A stretch of 63,488 nt of DNA from an uncultured Sphingomonadaceae bacterium (GCA_937995515.1 CALKJZ010000010.1:1-63488), one strand, 5' to 3'; positions 44,080 to 54,741 are shown, counted from the first letter of the stretch. A program made the numbers and translations. The notes: generated by a model not told the origin, from the sequence alone.

Positions 44080-44988
44080 TCAGTTCGAGGCGATCCGCGA
44101 GGCGGTCCAGCCGCGCCCGATGATCGTGTCGCCGCGGACCTCGCCCTCGATGACCTGCCCATTGGCCCGCGTGAGACGGACGATGGTGCCACGCACCTCG
44201 CCCGCGCGCAGCGGCCCGCCGCGCGGCACGGAGAGTTTCTGGAAGGTCTGGCCGAGCTCGGTGGCAAAGCGCTCGTTGCCGATCTCGAAGGCCCAGCGCC
44301 CGGCCACCTGTGCGGGCACAATCCACATGTATCCCGAGGCGTCGTCGGTCCGGATCGTCTGGTCGGGTTCCCAGTCGCCCATGTCGAAGGCGTGGCTCAC
44401 CACGCGCGTGCCGGGCCGCATCTTCAGGATGGTCTCCCGCAGCCTGAGGTTGAGGCTCGGCAGCAGGTACATGGTGACGACTGTTGCTTCGGAGAAGTCG
44501 CTCTTGAAGATGTCGGCCTGCGCGAACGTCACCCGGTCGGCCACGCCCGCGCGCTGCGCGTTGCGCCGGGCCAGCGCCACCATCTTGGGGTTGTATTCGA
44601 TGCCGTGCGCGCGGGCGCCGAAATCCCGCCCCGCGGCGATGGCGATCCGCCCGTCGCCCGCGCCGAGGTCCACCACATAGTCGTTGCGCGTGACCCCTGC
44701 GGTCTCGAGCATGGCGCGCACGAGGCTGTCCGGAGTGGGGACCCAGACCACGTCCTTGCCCGCCTGGCCGGAATAGGGCCGATAGACCTCGTCGCCATAC
44801 TGAGGCTCGTCCGGGTCCTGCAGCCGCGTGAGGTTGGTGGGCGCGGTCTTGGACGAAAGGAGGTCGGGCACGTTCGGCCCGGCCAGCGGGTTGACCGGGT
44901 CGGGGCTGGTCTGGAGGATCCGCACCTGCGAGGCCGTGGGCGCAGCAAGGACCAGCGCGAGTGCTGCCATGGACAATGTGATTCGCAT
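44080..44988 (-). CDS. SAM-dependent methyltransferase-fold protein with signal peptide
   Basis: A 302-residue protein. The ATG at 44988 follows GGAGGTG. The N-terminus is a signal peptide (TLSMAALALVLAAPTASQ). A class I methyltransferase core begins near residue 100: VPTPDSLVRAMLETAGV, motif I YVVDLGAGDGRIAIAAG, GIEYNPKMVALARRNAQ and FAQADIFKSDFSEATVVTMY. A C-terminal beta domain follows (NGQVIEGEVRGDTIIGRGW). SAM is a cytoplasmic metabolite, so an exported methyltransferase fold is puzzling. It leads the operon with the APC and AbgT transporters. Confidence 0.82.
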   Translation of the reverse strand: MRITLSMAALALVLAAPTASQVRILQTSPDPVNPLAGPNVPDLLSSKTAPTNLTRLQDPDEPQYGDEVYRPYSGQAGKDVVWVPTPDSLVRAMLETAGVTRNDYVVDLGAGDGRIAIAAGRDFGARAHGIEYNPKMVALARRNAQRAGVADRVTFAQADIFKSDFSEATVVTMYLLPSLNLRLRETILKMRPGTRVVSHAFDMGDWEPDQTIRTDDASGYMWIVPAQVAGRWAFEIGNERFATELGQTFQKLSVPRGGPLRAGEVRGTIVRLTRANGQVIEGEVRGDTIIGRGWTASRIASN

Positions 44989-45122
44989 GTGCACCTCCAT
45001 TCGGGAGTGGCCTGTCTGGGGCATGAATCTGTCTGTGGCATGAATCCGGCGACGGTTCGATCCGTGGCGCTGCCCGCACGAGGCGCGTGCGGCCGCCTTG
45101 CGCCGGGCCTTGGCGGGCCCGT

Positions 45123-46019
45123 TCAGCGCGACCAGCGCGAAAAGATGGCGGTGGGCAACAGGCGGCCGGAGCGTTCCTCGGCCAGCGCCATTTCGCCGCT
45201 CTCGATCATGCCGCCGAGCGGCTCGAGGGTCTGCCGCATCAGCCGGTGCAGCGCATGGGCCGAGAGGCGCACGGCATAGGTGGTCAGGATCAGAAGGCGG
45301 CTTTGCGCGCCGAGCAGCCGGGCGCAGTCGGCAAGGAGCGGCGCAAGGTCGCGCTCGAGGTGCCATGTCTCTCCCTTCGGCCCGCGCCCATATTTGGGCG
45401 GGTCGAGGAGGATGGCCTCGTAGCGGTGCCCGCGCCGCACCTCGCGGGCGACGAACGCGCGCGCATCCTCCACCAGCCAGCGCACCGGCGCATCCCCGAG
45501 GCCGGAGAGGAGGGCGTTGCGGCGCGCGAGGTCCACGGCCTTGCGGCTGGCATCCACATGGACGACCCGGGCCCCGGCGCGCGCGGCAACCAGGCTCGCC
45601 ACGCCCGAATAGCCAAACAGGTTCAGAAGCGCGGGCGGCGTGCCGTCGGCGCGCGGCCGGGCGAGCACCTCGGCGAGCCGCGCCCAGTGCGGTGCCATGT
45701 CGGGGAAGAAGCCGAGATGCCGGAAGGGCGTGCACATGGCATGGACACGCACCCCGGCCTGCACGATCTCCCAGCTTTCGGGCACGTGCGGCTCGAGGTG
45801 CCAGCGGCCGCCGCCCTCCTCGTCGGCGCGGCCCACGAAGGTGCCGTCCGCCTCCCACACGCGACTCGCGGGGGCCCAGAGGGCCTGCGGCTCGGGCCGG
45901 ATGAAGCGAAAGGGGCCGCAGCGTTCCAGCTTGCGGCCCTCTCCGCTGTCGAGCAGCGCATGATCCGGCCCGGGGTGTGCCACCAGCAGCGCGAGCGCGC
46001 CGCCATCGGCCATGCTCAT
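45123..46019 (-). CDS. Class I rRNA methyltransferase-like (RlmI/RlmK family)
   Basis: A 298-residue protein. The N-terminal 120 residues (GPFRFIRPEPQALWAP, WHLEPHVPESWEIVQAGV) form a substrate domain. The SAM fold is LLNLFGYSGVASLVAARAGA with VVHVDASRKAVDLARRNALL, and the catalytic-type motif is AILLDPPKYGRGPKGETW. This D-P-P-K/R-Y pattern is shared by 23S rRNA cytosine-C5 and guanine-N2 methyltransferases. It overlaps the M16 peptidase stop by 4 bases and closes the long minus-strand run starting at coxB. Confidence 0.85.
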   Translation of the reverse strand: MSMADGGALALLVAHPGPDHALLDSGEGRKLERCGPFRFIRPEPQALWAPASRVWEADGTFVGRADEEGGGRWHLEPHVPESWEIVQAGVRVHAMCTPFRHLGFFPDMAPHWARLAEVLARPRADGTPPALLNLFGYSGVASLVAARAGARVVHVDASRKAVDLARRNALLSGLGDAPVRWLVEDARAFVAREVRRGHRYEAILLDPPKYGRGPKGETWHLERDLAPLLADCARLLGAQSRLLILTTYAVRLSAHALHRLMRQTLEPLGGMIESGEMALAEERSGRLLPTAIFSRWSR

Positions 46020-47317
46020 GCCACAAGGCGCTGCGGAATGGCGCGCGGGCCCACGGTTGCAAGCACGCGTGCGCGCGAGAGCATGGCGGCCCCGGCCTCG
46101 CGCACCTCCTCGAGGCGGACCGCCTCCAGCTCGGCGAGCGCCTCTGCGGGCGCGATCACGCGCCCGTGCGCCAGCATGCTGCGCGCCGCCCAGTCGGCTG
46201 CGCCGGCGCATCCCTCGAGGCTCATGAGCAGGCTTGCGCGCGCCTGCGCGCAGGCCCGGGCGAGTTCGGCCGCCGTCAGATTGCGCGTGGCCTCCTCGGC
46301 GATGCCGCGCATCCGGGCCACCACATCGGCAGCATCGGCAGGCCGGGTTGCCGCGTGGAGCAGGAGGAGGCCCGCATCCGCGTGCATGGTGTGGCTGGCA
46401 TCGACCGCATAGGCAAGGCCGCGAACCTCGCGGATCTCTTGGAACAGCCTCGACGACATGCCGCCTCCGACTGCGGCTGCAAACAGCGAGGCCGCCCGCC
46501 GCTGCGGCGCGCCGAGGCCCGGGGCCTCGAAGGCAAGCACCGAGACCTGCTGTTCCGTGCGGCGGCGTTCGTGCGCGTGGGCGGCTACGAAACGGGCCGG
46601 CGCTGGCGCTGCGCGCGGCGGCGACGGCGCGGCACGGGCGAAGTGCCGGTCGCAGATCTCGGGCAGCGCGTGCGGGTCGCAGGCGCCTGCAACCACGAGA
46701 AAAGCCCCGTCCATGCCCCAGTGGCGGGTCCGCCAGGCGAGGAGCTCGCGCGTGCCGATCGCGGCCACGCTCTCCGCGGTGCCGAGAATGGGGCGGCCGA
46801 GCGGCTGGCCAGGGAAGGCCTCGCTCTGGGCAAGGTCGAATGCCACGTCTTCCGGGCTGTCGCGCGCGTCGCCGATCTCGGAGAGCACCACCCCCCGCTC
46901 GAGCGCGAGGTCGCCTTCGTCGAACCGCGCAGCGGTCACAAGATCAGCGAGGATTTCGATCGCAAGCGGCACATGCTCGCGCAGCACCCGCGCATGGAGC
47001 ATGGTCGCCTCGCGCGACGTCCAGGCGTTCAGGTCTCCGCCCACATCCTCGATGGCTTCCGCAATGGCCCTGGCAGAGCGGGTGGCCGTGCCCTTGAACA
47101 GCATGTGCTCGTAGAGATGGGCAAGCCCGTGCTCGGCCTCGGCCTCGTGCCGCGAGCCGACGGGCGCGGCCAGCGCAACAGCCGCGGTCGCAAGCCCCGG
47201 AATCGGCCAGGCGACGACCGTGAGCCCGCAGGCGAGCCGGGTCTGCCGCAGCCCGGGGATGGAGGGGGCCGCCGCGGCCGGAAGGGGCCGCCTGCGCGGG
47301 CCTGCGGGCCGGCTCAC
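46016..47317 (-). CDS. M16 family zinc peptidase (mitochondrial processing peptidase-like)
   Basis: A 433-residue metalloprotease-fold protein. The inverted zinc motif is H67-L-Y-E-H71 in GLAHLYEHMLFKGT, with the third ligand region in ALERGVVLSEIGDARDSP. The second half has the GGGMSSRLFQEIREVRGLAYAV block typical of the family. In alphaproteobacteria this single-chain peptidase gene commonly follows thrC, as here (4-base overlap). It degrades peptides; no signal peptide is seen, so it is probably cytoplasmic. Confidence 0.92.
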   Translation of the reverse strand: MSRPAGPRRRPLPAAAAPSIPGLRQTRLACGLTVVAWPIPGLATAAVALAAPVGSRHEAEAEHGLAHLYEHMLFKGTATRSARAIAEAIEDVGGDLNAWTSREATMLHARVLREHVPLAIEILADLVTAARFDEGDLALERGVVLSEIGDARDSPEDVAFDLAQSEAFPGQPLGRPILGTAESVAAIGTRELLAWRTRHWGMDGAFLVVAGACDPHALPEICDRHFARAAPSPPRAAPAPARFVAAHAHERRRTEQQVSVLAFEAPGLGAPQRRAASLFAAAVGGGMSSRLFQEIREVRGLAYAVDASHTMHADAGLLLLHAATRPADAADVVARMRGIAEEATRNLTAAELARACAQARASLLMSLEGCAGAADWAARSMLAHGRVIAPAEALAELEAVRLEEVREAGAAMLSRARVLATVGPRAIPQRLVA

Positions 47318-48720
47318 GCCGCCTCCCTCGCCGGCGCGAGCGCGCGCATATGGGCCTTCAGCGCCTCGGCGTCCGCCGGAAGCCGGGTCATCCGCTCGCT
47401 GCGGTCCATGATGTGGCCGATCCGGCGCGGAAGCGGCGGGCGGATCCCGGTTGCCCGCTCGACCGCCTCAGGGAACTTGGCCGGATGGGCGGTGGCAAGG
47501 CTCACGATCGGCCCCTCGGTCGAACCGGCCGCCACGCGCGCAGCAGCAATGCCGATTGCGGTGTGCGGGTCGACGAGGAGGCCGGTCGTCTCGTGCACCT
47601 GTGCCACGGTCTGCTGCATCGTCGCCCCGTCCACCCGCACGCCAAGGAAGCGTTCGCCTGCCCGCGCGAGGATCTCGGGCCCGATCGCGAGCCGGCCGGT
47701 CGACTCGAAGGCCGCCATGCGGGCGGCGGTTGCCGGTCCGTCGTTGTCGGCGAGGTCGAACAGCAGCCGCTCGAAGTTGCTCGAGACCTGGATGTCCATC
47801 GACGGGCTTGCGGTGGCAAGGACCCTCTGGCGCGAATAGTCGCCAAGCGCGAGTGCACGCGCCACGATGTCATTCTCGTTGGTGGCCACGACGAGGCGCC
47901 GGACGGGAAGGCCCATGCGCGCGGCGACATGGCCGGCGAACACATCGCCGAAATTGCCGGTCGGCACGGCGAAGCTGACCGGCGCGTCCGGTGCGCCGAG
48001 ACGGACCGCGGAAAAGACATAGTAGACAACCTGCGCCATCAGCCGCGCCCAGTTGATGCTGTTGACCGCCGAGAGCGCCATTTCGGCCCGGAAGGCGGCG
48101 TCGTTGAACAGCGCCTTCACCAGCGCCTGCGCATCGTCGAAACTGCCCTCGATGGCGATGTTGTGCACATTGGCCGCCATCACGGTTGTCATCTGCCGGC
48201 GCTGCACCTCGCTCACCCGGCCTGCGGGGTGCAGCATCACGATGCGCATGCCCGGACGGCCGGCAACCGCGTGGATTGCCGCCGAGCCGGTATCGCCGCT
48301 GGTGGCGCCGAGGATGGTGATGCCGGAGCCCGAATCGCCGAGAAATGCCTCGAAGAGCCGGCCCAGCAGCTGCAGCGCAATATCCTTGAACGCCAGCGTC
48401 GGCCCGTGGTGCAGCTCGAGTAGCCAGTGGCGGCTGTCGAGCTGCACGAGCGGAGTCACGGCCGGGTGGCCGAAATCGTCATAGACCGTGTGCACGAGGC
48501 GCGCGAACTGCGCCCCGTCAAGGCTTGCGCCGACGAAGGGCCGCATCACGCGCACGGCGGTCTCCGCATAGGAAAGGTCGCGCATTGCGCGCAGCGCCGC
48601 ATGGGAGAGCTCCGGCCACGCGCGCGGCACATAGAGGCCGCCGTCGGACGCGAGCCCGGCGAGGGTCACGCCGCGAAAATCGAGAACCGGGGCAGCCCCG
48701 CGGGTGCTCACATAGTCCAT
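47314..48720 (-). CDS. thrC: Threonine synthase
   Basis: A 468-residue PLP enzyme that turns O-phosphohomoserine into threonine. The N-terminus is YVSTRGAAPVLDFRGVTLAGLASDGGLYVP (split), and the PLP lysine is Lys112 in HHGPTLAFKDIALQLLG. The glycine-rich phosphate site is ATSGDTGSAAIHAVAGRPG. It has the long bacterial/fungal class layout. It sits 12 bp after the SURF1 gene, at the end of the cytochrome oxidase group, a linkage common in sphingomonads and not functional in itself. Confidence 0.96.
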   Translation of the reverse strand: MDYVSTRGAAPVLDFRGVTLAGLASDGGLYVPRAWPELSHAALRAMRDLSYAETAVRVMRPFVGASLDGAQFARLVHTVYDDFGHPAVTPLVQLDSRHWLLELHHGPTLAFKDIALQLLGRLFEAFLGDSGSGITILGATSGDTGSAAIHAVAGRPGMRIVMLHPAGRVSEVQRRQMTTVMAANVHNIAIEGSFDDAQALVKALFNDAAFRAEMALSAVNSINWARLMAQVVYYVFSAVRLGAPDAPVSFAVPTGNFGDVFAGHVAARMGLPVRRLVVATNENDIVARALALGDYSRQRVLATASPSMDIQVSSNFERLLFDLADNDGPATAARMAAFESTGRLAIGPEILARAGERFLGVRVDGATMQQTVAQVHETTGLLVDPHTAIGIAAARVAAGSTEGPIVSLATAHPAKFPEAVERATGIRPPLPRRIGHIMDRSERMTRLPADAEALKAHMRALAPAREAA

Positions 48721-48732
48721 GGAGCCCCGCGG

Positions 48733-49326
48733 TTAGCGCCCGGCCTCGTGGCCGGCAAGCGCGGCCCGCCAGCGCCGCACATAGGCGGCGTAGATGATGG
48801 AAAGGATCACGGCGAAGCCGAACCACTGCACGGCATAGGCGCGGTGGTTGTTGGGGATGCTGGCGGGGTCGGGCGGCGCGCTCGGCACCAGGCCGGGAAG
48901 GCTCTCGGCGGCCACCAGCAGCCAGGTGCCATCGTCGCGCCGCTGCGGCACCAGCACGCCCTCGACCCGGCGCGCGGAGAGCGCCACCGGGCGCCCGGTG
49001 CTGCGCCCGGCATCAGGGCGCGGGCTCCAGCCGGCATCGAGGCTGAGGCGCGCGCCGCCTGCCTCGCAGGCAAGGATCAGCGCATAGCCGGGCCGGCCGT
49101 CGCGGGCGCGCCCTGCACGCGCGGTGCCGGCCTGCGGCGGGCATTCGACCACCAGCGCCACGCGGCGGAAGCCGGCGAGGTCGCCGGGGATCGGCCCGGC
49201 ACCAAGGTCGACGGGTGGCGCCGCCCGGCTGCGCTCCAGCTCGGCGAGGAGGGCCTCCTTCCACGCTGCGCGCTGGAGCTGCCAGACCCCGAGGCCGATG
49301 AGCAGCGGCAGCATCAGCGCGACCAT
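48733..49326 (-). CDS. SURF1 family cytochrome oxidase assembly protein
   Basis: About 197 residues, needed for heme insertion into cytochrome oxidase subunit I. A first membrane helix (VALMLPLLIGLGVWQLQRAAW) and a second one near the end (YAVQWFGFAVILSIIYAAYV) bracket a periplasmic domain with ALILACEAGGARLSLDAGW and the family's RRVEGVLVPQR and IPNNHRAYAVQWF. The ATG at 49326 gives almost no residues before helix 1; upstream codons ([14 protein letters not shown]) look coding, so a non-ATG start nearer coxC (stop at 49370) is possible. Confidence 0.88.
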   Translation of the reverse strand: MVALMLPLLIGLGVWQLQRAAWKEALLAELERSRAAPPVDLGAGPIPGDLAGFRRVALVVECPPQAGTARAGRARDGRPGYALILACEAGGARLSLDAGWSPRPDAGRSTGRPVALSARRVEGVLVPQRRDDGTWLLVAAESLPGLVPSAPPDPASIPNNHRAYAVQWFGFAVILSIIYAAYVRRWRAALAGHEAGR

Positions 49327-49369
49327 CACCGTCGGGGCCGCGGGCAGGCCCCGGCGGGGAGGCGCCCGG

Positions 49370-50194
49370 TCAGCCGAAATAGGGCGCCGCGGCCCGGCCG
49401 AAGTCGGAGCCCCAAATGTAGATCGAAAGGAACAGGAACAGCCAGACGACATCGACGAAATGCCAGTACCAGGCCGCCGCCTCGAAGCCGAAATGCTGCC
49501 TTGGCGTGAAATCGCCAAGATAGGCCCGACGCAGGCACACAATTAGAAAGATCGTGCCCACGATCACGTGGAACCCGTGAAAGCCGGTCGCCATGAAGAA
49601 GGTGGCGCCATAGATGTGGCCGGAGAAGCCGAACTCGGCGTGGGCATATTCATAGGCCTGCAGCGCCGAGAACAGGATTCCAAGGCCGATGGTGACCCAG
49701 AGCCCCTGCTTCAGCCCCTCCCGGTCGCCGTGGATCAGCGCATGGTGCGCCCAGGTGATGGTGGTGCCCGAACACAGAAGGATGAGCGTGTTGAGGAGCG
49801 GATAGACGAACGGGTCGAGCGGCTCGATGCCCTCGGGCGGCCATGCGCCGCCGATCGATTCCGGAGGGAACAAGGCCGCGTTGAAGAAGGCCCAGAACCA
49901 GGCGACGAAGAACATCACCTCCGAGGCGATGAACAGGATCATGCCATAGCGGTGATGCAGCTGGACAACCGGCGTATGGTCGCCCGCGTTCGCCTCGGCC
50001 CGCACGTCGGACCACCACGCGTACATCGTGCCGAGGACTCCGGCGAGCCCGGCGAGGAACACCCACTGCCCCCAGGCGGACTCGTGCATCCAGAAGACGA
50101 GGCCGAAGAACATCGTCATCGCCGCCACCGTCCCGGCAATCGGCCAGGGGCTGGGCGGGAGGATGTGGAAGTCGTGTGTTTTCCCTGAAGCCAT
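49370..50194 (-). CDS. ctaE: Cytochrome c oxidase subunit III
   Basis: A 274-residue membrane subunit with seven helices. Landmarks are [40 protein letters not shown] (with the conserved glutamate), [20 protein letters not shown] and [20 protein letters not shown], ending with [20 protein letters not shown]. The ATG at 50194 is followed by a normal N-terminus. It stabilises the aa3-type oxidase core. It lies 73 bp after ctaG. Confidence 0.96.
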   Translation of the reverse strand: MASGKTHDFHILPPSPWPIAGTVAAMTMFFGLVFWMHESAWGQWVFLAGLAGVLGTMYAWWSDVRAEANAGDHTPVVQLHHRYGMILFIASEVMFFVAWFWAFFNAALFPPESIGGAWPPEGIEPLDPFVYPLLNTLILLCSGTTITWAHHALIHGDREGLKQGLWVTIGLGILFSALQAYEYAHAEFGFSGHIYGATFFMATGFHGFHVIVGTIFLIVCLRRAYLGDFTPRQHFGFEAAAWYWHFVDVVWLFLFLSIYIWGSDFGRAAAPYFG

Positions 50195-50267
50195 CTTCTG
50201 TCTTTCTCGTGGGCTCTTCCGCCTTTGCGGGCTCTTCTGTCCTTGCGGCCTCGTTCGCGCTCGTGTC

Positions 50268-50867
50268 TCAGCGCCCGGCGGCGGGCCCCGGCCCCATGGT
50301 TGCGCGGATTCCGGGAGGGTCCTTCGGTGCTTCGACGGGGAAGAAGGTATAGGAGAGCGTGATTTCGTCGATCCGGCCCGCGTCCGGATCATCAAGGATC
50401 GCCGGGTCGACATAGTAGATGACCGGCATGTCGACGGACTCGCCGGGTGCCAGGGTCTGCTCATTGAAGCAGAAGCACTGGATCTTCACGAAATAGCGCC
50501 CAGCCGCAGCGGGCGAGACATTGTAGGTGGCCATGCCGGTGACCGGCCGGTCCGACATGTTGGCAGCCCGGTAAAAGGCCATGCGGCGCTCGCCGATGCG
50601 CAGTTCCACCTGCCGGTCGGTAGGCCGAAACTCCCAGGGCATGTTGCGCACGTTGGAATCGAACCGCACCCGGATGGTCCGTGCCGCAGGCACAACCGGC
50701 GATGCGGCAAGATCCGCCACCTGGGTCGTGCCGCCGAAGCCGGTCACCTGGCAGAAGATCCGGTACAGCGGCACGCTGGCATAGGCGAGGCCGGCCATGG
50801 CGATCGCAAGACTGCCTGCGACCATGGCGGTGCGCAGGTGCGGTCGGGGCGTGGTGGCGTGGCTCAC
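50268..50867 (-). CDS. ctaG: Cytochrome c oxidase assembly protein CtaG (Cox11)
   Basis: A 199-residue copper chaperone that loads CuB into subunit I. One N-terminal membrane helix ([20 protein letters not shown]) is followed by [15 protein letters not shown] and the copper-binding [21 protein letters not shown] (C-x-C as CFCF). The start is a GTG at 50867 that overlaps the stop of the 44-residue gene (GTGA), the only start that gives family length. Confidence 0.95.
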   Translation of the reverse strand: MSHATTPRPHLRTAMVAGSLAIAMAGLAYASVPLYRIFCQVTGFGGTTQVADLAASPVVPAARTIRVRFDSNVRNMPWEFRPTDRQVELRIGERRMAFYRAANMSDRPVTGMATYNVSPAAAGRYFVKIQCFCFNEQTLAPGESVDMPVIYYVDPAILDDPDAGRIDEITLSYTFFPVEAPKDPPGIRATMGPGPAAGR

Positions 50868-50998
50868 AGCGTCATCCTCGAAATGGTGATGCCATAGAAG
50901 AGGGCGGCAAACAGACCCAGCACAATGCCGATGGCGAGGTTCCGCCGCCGCCGGCGCGCAACGAACGCGCGTTCCTCCTCCGGGCTCCAGGTGGTCAT
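50864..50998 (-). CDS. CoxF-like 44-residue membrane protein
   Basis: A tiny ORF coupled to both neighbours by 4-base overlaps (ATGA with ctaB, GTGA with ctaG). It has a charged start ([18 protein letters not shown]), one membrane helix ([19 protein letters not shown]) and the end SRMTL. Small proteins of this pattern lie between ctaB and ctaG in many alphaproteobacteria and are sometimes labelled CoxF. Its role in oxidase assembly is inferred from position. Confidence 0.8.
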   Translation of the reverse strand: MTTWSPEEERAFVARRRRRNLAIGIVLGLFAALFYGITISRMTL

Positions 50999-51942
50999 GC
51001 GGCAGCCACCAGCGAATCCGCCACCAGCGCGGCGAACAGGAGGAAGAGGTAGAGGATCGAGAAGGCGAACAGCCGCTTTTCGGGCTGCATCTGGCAGGGG
51101 TCTGTCGCCGCGTTCTTGCTGACCCTGATGGCAAACCAGAGGAACAGGGCGGCAAGACCCAGGGCGGCGGCGCCATAGAGCGGCCCGGCAAGCCCGGTTG
51201 GCACGGGCGCGAGGCTGACGAGCGCGAGCGCCACGCTGTAGAGGAGGATCTGCCGGCGCGTGTGCCGCGGCCCGTGGGTGACCGGCAGCATCGGAATGCC
51301 GGCGCGGCCATAGTCGCCGTTCAGGAACAGCGCGAGCGACCAGAAATGGGGCGGCGTCCACAGGAAGATGATGAGGAACAGGAGCGCCGGCAGCAGGCCC
51401 AGGTCGCCCGACGCCGCGGCCCAGCCGATCACCGGCGGGAAGGCGCCCGCCGCGCCGCCGATCACGATGTTCTGCGGCGTGCGGGGCTTCAGCCACAGCG
51501 TGTAGATGACGGCATAGAAGACGATCGAGGCGGCAAGCAGTCCGGCCGCCAGAAGATTGGCCGCAAAGGCCATGACAGTGACCGAGAAGACCGCAAGCAG
51601 GACCGCGAAGGCCAGCGCATTCTCGCGCGCAAGGCGCCCGCTGGGAAGCGGCCGGTTGCGGGTGCGCGCCATGCACCGGTCGAGATCCGCCTCAAGCCAC
51701 TGGTTGAATGCGCCGGCCGCGCCTGCGCCGACAGCGATCGCAAGGATCGCAACGCCAGCCAGGAACGGCGGAAGGGCGCGCGGCGCAAGAAGGAGACCGC
51801 AGGCCGCAGTGAAGACCACGAGCGACATCACCCGCGGCTTGAGCAGCGCGACATAATCCCTCCAGTCCGAAAGCGGGAGGGGCGCCGTGCCGGGCCCGGG
51901 GCGCCCGGCCGGGGAAACGAGCGCTGGCGCCTCAGTGGGCAT
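50995..51942 (-). CDS. ctaB: Protoheme IX farnesyltransferase (heme O synthase)
   Basis: A 315-residue prenyltransferase that attaches farnesyl to heme B, giving heme O for the oxidase. The start has [20 protein letters not shown], the first Asp-rich motif is [20 protein letters not shown], and the second region is [29 protein letters not shown]. Nine hydrophobic segments are seen. The ATG at 51942 lies inside the end of coxA (11-base overlap); an ATG two codons earlier is equally possible. Confidence 0.96.
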   Translation of the reverse strand: MPTEAPALVSPAGRPGPGTAPLPLSDWRDYVALLKPRVMSLVVFTAACGLLLAPRALPPFLAGVAILAIAVGAGAAGAFNQWLEADLDRCMARTRNRPLPSGRLARENALAFAVLLAVFSVTVMAFAANLLAAGLLAASIVFYAVIYTLWLKPRTPQNIVIGGAAGAFPPVIGWAAASGDLGLLPALLFLIIFLWTPPHFWSLALFLNGDYGRAGIPMLPVTHGPRHTRRQILLYSVALALVSLAPVPTGLAGPLYGAAALGLAALFLWFAIRVSKNAATDPCQMQPEKRLFAFSILYLFLLFAALVADSLVAAA

Positions 51943-53605
51943 GCGCATCCTGCCGCCGCAGGTCGGGCAGGGTCTCGAACTGGTGGAACGGCGGCGGGGA
52001 GGGAAGGGTCCACTCCAGCGTGGTGGCGCCCTCGCCCCACGGATTGGCCGCTGCCCGCCGCCCGGCCGCCAGCGACCAGATGTGGTTGACAAGAAACACC
52101 AGCACGCCGGCTGCCATCACCAGATAGCCGTAGGAGGCAATCTCGTTCCAGTACTGATAGGCTTCCGGATAGTCCGGAATGCGGCGCGGCATCCCCTGCT
52201 GGCCGAGGAAGTGCATGGGGAAGAAGATGATATTGACGCCCGCGAAAAACAGCCAGAAGTGAAGCTTGCCGAGCGTTTCGTTGAGCTCGCGGCCGGTCAT
52301 CTTGCTCCACCAGTAGCTGAGGCCCGCAAAGATCGCGAAAACCGCGCCGAGCGAGAGCACATAGTGGAAGTGCGCCACGACATAGTAGGTATCGTGCATG
52401 TAGGTATCGAGGCCACCATTGGCCAGCAGCACGCCGGTGACCCCGCCAACAGTGAACATGAAGATGAAGCCCAGCGCCCAGAGCATCGGCGTCTCGAACC
52501 GCAGCGAGCCGCCCCACATCGTGGCGATCCAAGAGAAGATCTTGATGCCGGTGGGCACTGCGATGATCATGGTCGCGGCTGTGAAATACATCTTGGTGTT
52601 CACGCTGAGGCCAACGGTGAACATGTGGTGCGCCCAGACGATGAAGCCGATGAAGCCGATGGCCACCATGGCATAGGCCATGGCGAGGTAGCCGAACACC
52701 GGCTTGCGGCTGAACGTGGCCACGATCTGGCTGATGATGCCGAAAGCCGGCAGGATCATGATGTAGACCTCGGGGTGGCCGAAGAACCAGAAGAGGTGCT
52801 GGTAGAGCACCGGATCCCCGCCGCCGGCCGGGTCGAAGAAGGTGGTGCCGAAGTTGCGGTCGGTGAGCAGCATGGTGATCGCCCCGGCGAGCACCGGAAG
52901 CGACAGGAGGAGCAGGAAGGCGGTCACCAGCACCGACCAGACGAACAGCGGCATGCGGTGCAGGGTCATGCCCGGGGCGCGCATGTTGAAGATGGTGGTG
53001 ATGAAGTTGATGGCGCCAAGGATCGAGGCGGCGCCCGCCATGTGCAGCGAGAAGATGGCAAGATCGACCGCAGGCCCCGGATGACCGGAGGTGGAAAGCG
53101 GCGGATATACCGTCCAGCCGGTCCCCGCGCCGTTGAAGCCCGGAACGCCAGGCACGAACAGCGAGGCGGTGAGCAGCACGAAGGCGCCGACCGTCAGCCA
53201 GAAGGAGATGTTGTTCATCCGCGGGAAGGCCATGTCCGGCGCGCCGATCATGATGGGCACGAACCAGTTGCCGAAGCCGCCGATGAGTGCGGGCATCACC
53301 ATGAAGAAGACCATGATGAGACCGTGGGCCGTGATGAACACGTTCCACATGTGATAGGCCGCATCCACGTTCCCGTCGGTGAACTGGGTGAGCACCTGCA
53401 TGCCCGGCTGCGCCAGTTCCCAGCGCATGAAGCCCGAGAGCACGCCGCCCACGATCCCGGCGACGAGCGCGAAGATGAGGTAGAGCGAGCCGATATCCTT
53501 GTGGTTGGTGGAAAACAGCCACCGCTGCACGAAGCCGAGCTCGTGGTCGTGGCCGTGGTCGCGCGCCTCTTCGTGCGGCACAAATCTGTCTGCGGTGGTT
53601 GCCAT
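51932..53605 (-). CDS. ctaD: Cytochrome c oxidase subunit I (aa3 type)
   Basis: The 557-residue catalytic subunit holding heme a and the heme a3-CuB centre, with 12 helices. The A-type features are all present: [15 protein letters not shown], the D-channel entry in [13 protein letters not shown], the glutamate and His-Tyr pair in [15 protein letters not shown], the K-channel lysine in [17 protein letters not shown], and the heme ligands in [15 protein letters not shown]. It pumps protons while reducing oxygen. Confidence 0.98.
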   Translation of the reverse strand: MATTADRFVPHEEARDHGHDHELGFVQRWLFSTNHKDIGSLYLIFALVAGIVGGVLSGFMRWELAQPGMQVLTQFTDGNVDAAYHMWNVFITAHGLIMVFFMVMPALIGGFGNWFVPIMIGAPDMAFPRMNNISFWLTVGAFVLLTASLFVPGVPGFNGAGTGWTVYPPLSTSGHPGPAVDLAIFSLHMAGAASILGAINFITTIFNMRAPGMTLHRMPLFVWSVLVTAFLLLLSLPVLAGAITMLLTDRNFGTTFFDPAGGGDPVLYQHLFWFFGHPEVYIMILPAFGIISQIVATFSRKPVFGYLAMAYAMVAIGFIGFIVWAHHMFTVGLSVNTKMYFTAATMIIAVPTGIKIFSWIATMWGGSLRFETPMLWALGFIFMFTVGGVTGVLLANGGLDTYMHDTYYVVAHFHYVLSLGAVFAIFAGLSYWWSKMTGRELNETLGKLHFWLFFAGVNIIFFPMHFLGQQGMPRRIPDYPEAYQYWNEIASYGYLVMAAGVLVFLVNHIWSLAAGRRAAANPWGEGATTLEWTLPSPPPFHQFETLPDLRRQDAHAH

Positions 53606-53661
53606 CTCGGGTCTTCGCTCCGGTCGGTCAGTCGCGTGTCGTCGGCGGGTGTCGGCGGCTG

Positions 53662-54618
53662 TCAGAGGCTGTCGGCTGCGGCCTGCGCCGGAGGCGCGAT
53701 GCCGGGGCCGGTCGGCTCGATTCCCTGCTCGGCCTGGCGCGCGCGCATCCAGCGCAGGAAATCCTCCTCGGGAACCACTTCGACGGTGATCGGCATGAAG
53801 CCATGCTTGGTGCCGCAGAGCTCCGAGCACTGGCCATAGTAGACGCCCGGCCGGTCGACCTTGAACCAGGTCTCGTTGATGCGGCCGGGCACGGCATCCA
53901 TCTTCACCCAGAAGGCCGGCATGGCCCAGCTGTGCAGCACGTCACCCGCCGTCACCAGCAGCTTCACCGTCTTGCCGGCGGGCACCACCAGCCGGTTGTC
54001 CGTCTCGAGGAGGAAGGGCGCGCCGCGTTCCTCGGCCACCTCGCGGGAGGCCGGAAGGGCATCGAAGCTCACCTCGCCATAGTCCGGATACTCATAGCCC
54101 CAGTACCACTGATAGCCGGTCGCCTTGATGACAAGATCGGCCTTGGGCGGGTTGTAGGCATTGGCCAGCAAGCGGAAGCTTGGAAAGGCGATGAACACGA
54201 GGATCAGCGCCGGGACGAGAGTCCAGACAAACTCGAGCTTGAAGTTGTGGGTGAACCGCGCCGGCACCGGGTTTGCCGCCTCGCGGTAGCGCACCACCAC
54301 CCAGACGAGCAGCCCGAGGACGAAGATCGAGATGCCGATCATCACCGGGTTCAGAAGGTTGTGCACCATCCATGCCGCCTGCTCGCCGATCGGGGTGACC
54401 TGCTCCTGCAAGTCCCACCCGCGGGGTGTTGGCTGGCCGATGCCGGGTGTGGGCCGCTGATGTTCGAACGGGGCATCGGCCACCATGGCCGACGCAGCCG
54501 CCACGGGTTCGATCGCCACCGACCCGGGCTCTGCCGCCTGCGCGAGGGCCGCGCCCGGCGCGCCGATGGCAAGCGCAAGCGCGATCAGCAACCGGTGCCC
54601 GAAGGACCGCATGTTCAT
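53662..54618 (-). CDS. ctaC: Cytochrome c oxidase subunit II
   Basis: The 318-residue subunit that takes electrons from cytochrome c through CuA. A signal peptide ([18 protein letters not shown]), two membrane helices ([19 protein letters not shown] and [19 protein letters not shown]) and the aromatic [19 protein letters not shown] come before the CuA site: [15 protein letters not shown] and [17 protein letters not shown], with C-x3-C-x3-H-x2-M. It is first in the oxidase operon. The start is ATG at 54618, or two codons later. Confidence 0.97.
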   Translation of the reverse strand: MNMRSFGHRLLIALALAIGAPGAALAQAAEPGSVAIEPVAAASAMVADAPFEHQRPTPGIGQPTPRGWDLQEQVTPIGEQAAWMVHNLLNPVMIGISIFVLGLLVWVVVRYREAANPVPARFTHNFKLEFVWTLVPALILVFIAFPSFRLLANAYNPPKADLVIKATGYQWYWGYEYPDYGEVSFDALPASREVAEERGAPFLLETDNRLVVPAGKTVKLLVTAGDVLHSWAMPAFWVKMDAVPGRINETWFKVDRPGVYYGQCSELCGTKHGFMPITVEVVPEEDFLRWMRARQAEQGIEPTGPGIAPPAQAAADSL

Positions 54619-54741
54619 GATCCTGTCCCTTTCGTGCCTGCGGCTAAAGCACAGCGGGCGGTCCCTCACAAGGGCGGGGATGGGCGCGAGGAGCAGCTGC
54701 GACCATGAGCGGCAGCGCTCCCGTCGGCTCCGGGTGCAGCT

